Shown here one piece after another: positions 62,114 through 64,000 of a stretch of 64,000 nt of DNA. Position numbers and translations under genes: made by a program. Below the pieces are notes generated by a model that was not told the origin of the DNA, made no database searches, and worked only from the letters and a program-made list of their open reading frames with translations. Origin of the DNA: Pseudomonas sp. PDM04 (GTDB taxonomy: Bacteria > Pseudomonadota > Gammaproteobacteria > Pseudomonadales > Pseudomonadaceae); NCBI RefSeq assembly GCF_014851765.1, contig NZ_JACVAI010000007.1, positions 310,001 through 374,000 on the forward strand. The letters are read 5' to 3'. Every line of letters starts with the position of its first letter. Position 1 is the stretch's first letter.

Positions 62114-62272
62114 GAAGCGTCGTCCTCTGTGGAACCAGGGATTGCCCGATAAGCCTGCTGGTTATCTGAACACAGGCGCGGGCCTGATTCGTGCCGTTTT
62201 GGGGCGCCGGGTCAACAGGATCTGCTGTCCGGCGCGAGTGGGGAGCTACAGGCTGCTTTGCGCCGGTGACGC

Positions 62273-63733
62273 TCAGCCCAGGCCGCCGATGTGCCAGGCC
62301 TTCACCTCGAGAAACTCGTCCAGGCCATACTTGGAACCTTCGCGGCCGGTGCCCGATTGCTTCATACCGCCGAAGGGCGCGACTTCCATGGAAATGATCC
62401 CGGTGTTGAGGCCGACCATGCCGAACTCCAGGCGCTCACCGACGCGCCAGGCGCGGCGCATGTCCTGGGTGAAGTAATACGCGCCAAGGCCGTAGGGCGT
62501 GGCATTGGCCAGGGTCAGGGCTTCGGCCTCATCCTTGAAGCGGAACAGCGGGGCGACCGGGCCGAAGGTTTCTTCCGTGGCCAGCAGCATGTCGGCGTTG
62601 GCATCGCGCAGAACCGTGGGCTGCACATACAGCCCCTCGCCTTGAGGTGCACCGCCGATGGCGATGCTCGCGCCTTTCTCCAGGGCGTCGTTGATGTGTC
62701 GCGCCACTTTGTCCACGGCGGCGGCGTTGATCAGTGGCCCGATGGTGACGCCGCTTTGCAGGCCGTCGCCGACTTTCAACTCGGCCACGGCGGCGCTCAG
62801 GCGTTCGGCGAAACGGTCGTAAATGCCGTCCTGCACCAGGATGCGGTTGGCGCAAACGCAGGTCTGGCCGGCGTTACGGAATTTGCTCTGCATGACGCCG
62901 GCGATGGCCAGGTCAAGGTCGGCGTCGTCGAAGACAATGAACGGCGCGTTGCCGCCCAGTTCCAGGCTCAGGCGCTTGATAGTGGCGGCGCACTGGCTCA
63001 TCAGCAACTGGCCGATCCGGGTGGAACCGGTGAACGACAGTTTGCGCACATCGGGGTGGGCGGTCATTTCGCCACCGACCCCGGCGGGCAGGCCGGTCAG
63101 GACGTTGAACACGCCGGCCGGGATGCCCGCGCGTTCAGCCAGTACCGCCAGCGCCAGGGCCGACAGCGGGGTCATCTCCGAGGGCTTGACCAATACCGTG
63201 CAACCGGCCGCCAGGGCGGGTGCGCACTTGCGGGTGATCATCGCATTGGGGAAGTTCCAGGGGGTGATGGCCGCGACCACGCCGATGGGTTGCTTGAGCA
63301 CCAGAATGCGCCGGTCGGCGGCTGGCGAAGGGATCGTGTCGCCATAGATGCGCCGGGCTTCCTCGGCGAACCACTTGACGAAACTGGCGCCGTAGGCGAT
63401 TTCGCCGCGGGACTCGGTCAGCGGTTTGCCTTGCTCGCTGGTCATGATCAGCGCCAGGTCTTCCTGGTTCTCCATGATCAGGTTGAACCACACCTCCAGG
63501 TAGCGCGCGCGTTCGGCGGCAGGCACTTCGCGCCAGGTGCCGAAGCGCGCCTGCGCCGCTTCGATCGCGCGGCGGGTTTCCGCGGCCTGCAAGGCCGGGA
63601 CTCGGGCAATCACGCTGCCATCGGCGGGGTTGGTCACGTCGATCGTCGCGCCGTCATCGGCCTCGATCCAGGCGCCGTTGACGTAGGCGCGTTCGACAAG
63701 CAGGGAAGGGTCACGCAGTTGGTTTTTCAACAT
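62273..63733 (-). CDS. gabD: Succinate-semialdehyde dehydrogenase GabD
   Basis: A 486-residue aldehyde dehydrogenase of the GabD class. Start MLKNQLRDPSLLVERAYVNG is typical. Asn is in TPWNFPNAMITRK, Glu in LELGGNAPFIVFDDADLD and the nucleophile Cys in NAGQTCVCANRI. It oxidises succinate semialdehyde to succinate with NADP. ATG 63733 gives the family length. It probably acts with gabT in GABA breakdown. Confidence 0.94.
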   Translation of the reverse strand: MLKNQLRDPSLLVERAYVNGAWIEADDGATIDVTNPADGSVIARVPALQAAETRRAIEAAQARFGTWREVPAAERARYLEVWFNLIMENQEDLALIMTSEQGKPLTESRGEIAYGASFVKWFAEEARRIYGDTIPSPAADRRILVLKQPIGVVAAITPWNFPNAMITRKCAPALAAGCTVLVKPSEMTPLSALALAVLAERAGIPAGVFNVLTGLPAGVGGEMTAHPDVRKLSFTGSTRIGQLLMSQCAATIKRLSLELGGNAPFIVFDDADLDLAIAGVMQSKFRNAGQTCVCANRILVQDGIYDRFAERLSAAVAELKVGDGLQSGVTIGPLINAAAVDKVARHINDALEKGASIAIGGAPQGEGLYVQPTVLRDANADMLLATEETFGPVAPLFRFKDEAEALTLANATPYGLGAYYFTQDMRRAWRVGERLEFGMVGLNTGIISMEVAPFGGMKQSGTGREGSKYGLDEFLEVKAWHIGGLG

Positions 63734-63914
63734 GATCAGGGCCTTGAGGGTGCGAACGATGGGTCCATTGTAAAAAGCCCCGTCCAGTGGCCGATGCCGA
63801 GATGGGCCTGCGCACGGGTGATAGATGCTGAAATCAGGCGCATGACGGCAGGCTGTGCTGGCGCTGGAAATGACCGGGTGGCGTGTGATCGACAGGGACG
63901 GGACGATGCCCCGG

Positions 63915-63995
63915 AAACGCCTTTGCCCGCGAGTGCGGTACAGCCCGGACATTGAGGCTGTCCGGCGTACCGCCCAGGCGGGCAAAGGCGTTTTT
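63915..63995 (+). terminator. Large hairpin with T-run near the window end
   Basis: Arms AAACGCCTTTGCCCGC and its exact complement at 63978-63993 continue, after a 4-base mismatch, through GCGGTAC / GTACCGC. Five T follow on the plus strand. It should stop plus-strand transcription; on the minus side it lies upstream of gabD. It is preceded by the same 13-mer as the hairpin at 60935. Confidence 0.7.
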
Positions 63996-64000
63996 GCGGA

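Noticed and set aside
62291..63955. A 554-codon plus-strand open frame
   Set aside because: Antisense shadow of gabD with no recognisable protein features.

Overview
The window looks like chromosome of a fluorescent-group Pseudomonas. The grounds are high GC, Pseudomonas-type REP pairs at 9054-9145 and 46351-46446, a DUF2790 protein, an OprD porin, and the overall style of its catabolic operons. This taxonomic call rests on gene content and sequence character only. No rRNA, tRNA, CRISPR array, prophage or complete insertion sequence was seen.

Layout. 1-625: tail of a KaiC-type ATPase and a single-domain response regulator. 888-5647: a LysR regulator, an MDR quinone oxidoreductase, a DUF2790 protein and the cyanate operon cynTS with divergent cynR. 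5648-6318: decayed DNA with an adenylate-kinase-like remnant. 6319-13001: the xylose locus xylAFGH with divergent xylR; no xylulokinase is present. 13127-16730: an accessory stretch with a SnoaL-like protein, a LysR regulator, a two-gene module containing a PD-(D/E)XK-type protein, and a small protein with a hexanucleotide repeat. 16912-22787: a 1352-residue autotransporter and, upstream on the same strand, a receiver-LuxR-PAS-degenerate-kinase fusion protein. 23194-25399: pobA/pobR for 4-hydroxybenzoate.

25726-34392 is a two-armed catabolic locus that I cannot assign to a known pathway. The minus arm has a cupin, an HpaI-type aldolase, a DUF6282-type hydrolase-like protein and a DHODH-like flavoprotein. 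The plus arm has an aldehyde dehydrogenase, a GMC oxidoreductase, an MFS transporter and an IclR regulator. A KdgR-like palindrome sits before both arms and again before the oprD gene at 42622, which suggests one regulon.

34518-41355 is a complete polyamine-type ABC importer with a class III aminotransferase and a divergent IclR regulator. It is followed by the OprD porin, an orphan PAS histidine kinase (43160-44647) and a di-haem peroxidase. 46456-49589 holds a 2-hydroxyacid dehydrogenase, a tartrate-dehydrogenase-like enzyme and a LysR regulator. 49819-55153 holds a polyamine-type binding protein without permeases, a second GMC/aldehyde dehydrogenase pair and a LysR regulator. 55296-63733 reads as amine/GABA catabolism: an HAD protein, a PuuB-like oxidase, a bicupin, an Lrp regulator, an HAD homologue that has lost its catalytic motifs, gabT, a polyamine-type ABC ATPase and gabD.

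The least explained parts are the autotransporter with its fusion regulator and shared 18-bp boxes, the 25726-34392 catabolic locus with its palindromes, the PD-(D/E)XK module, and the inactive HAD paralogue.
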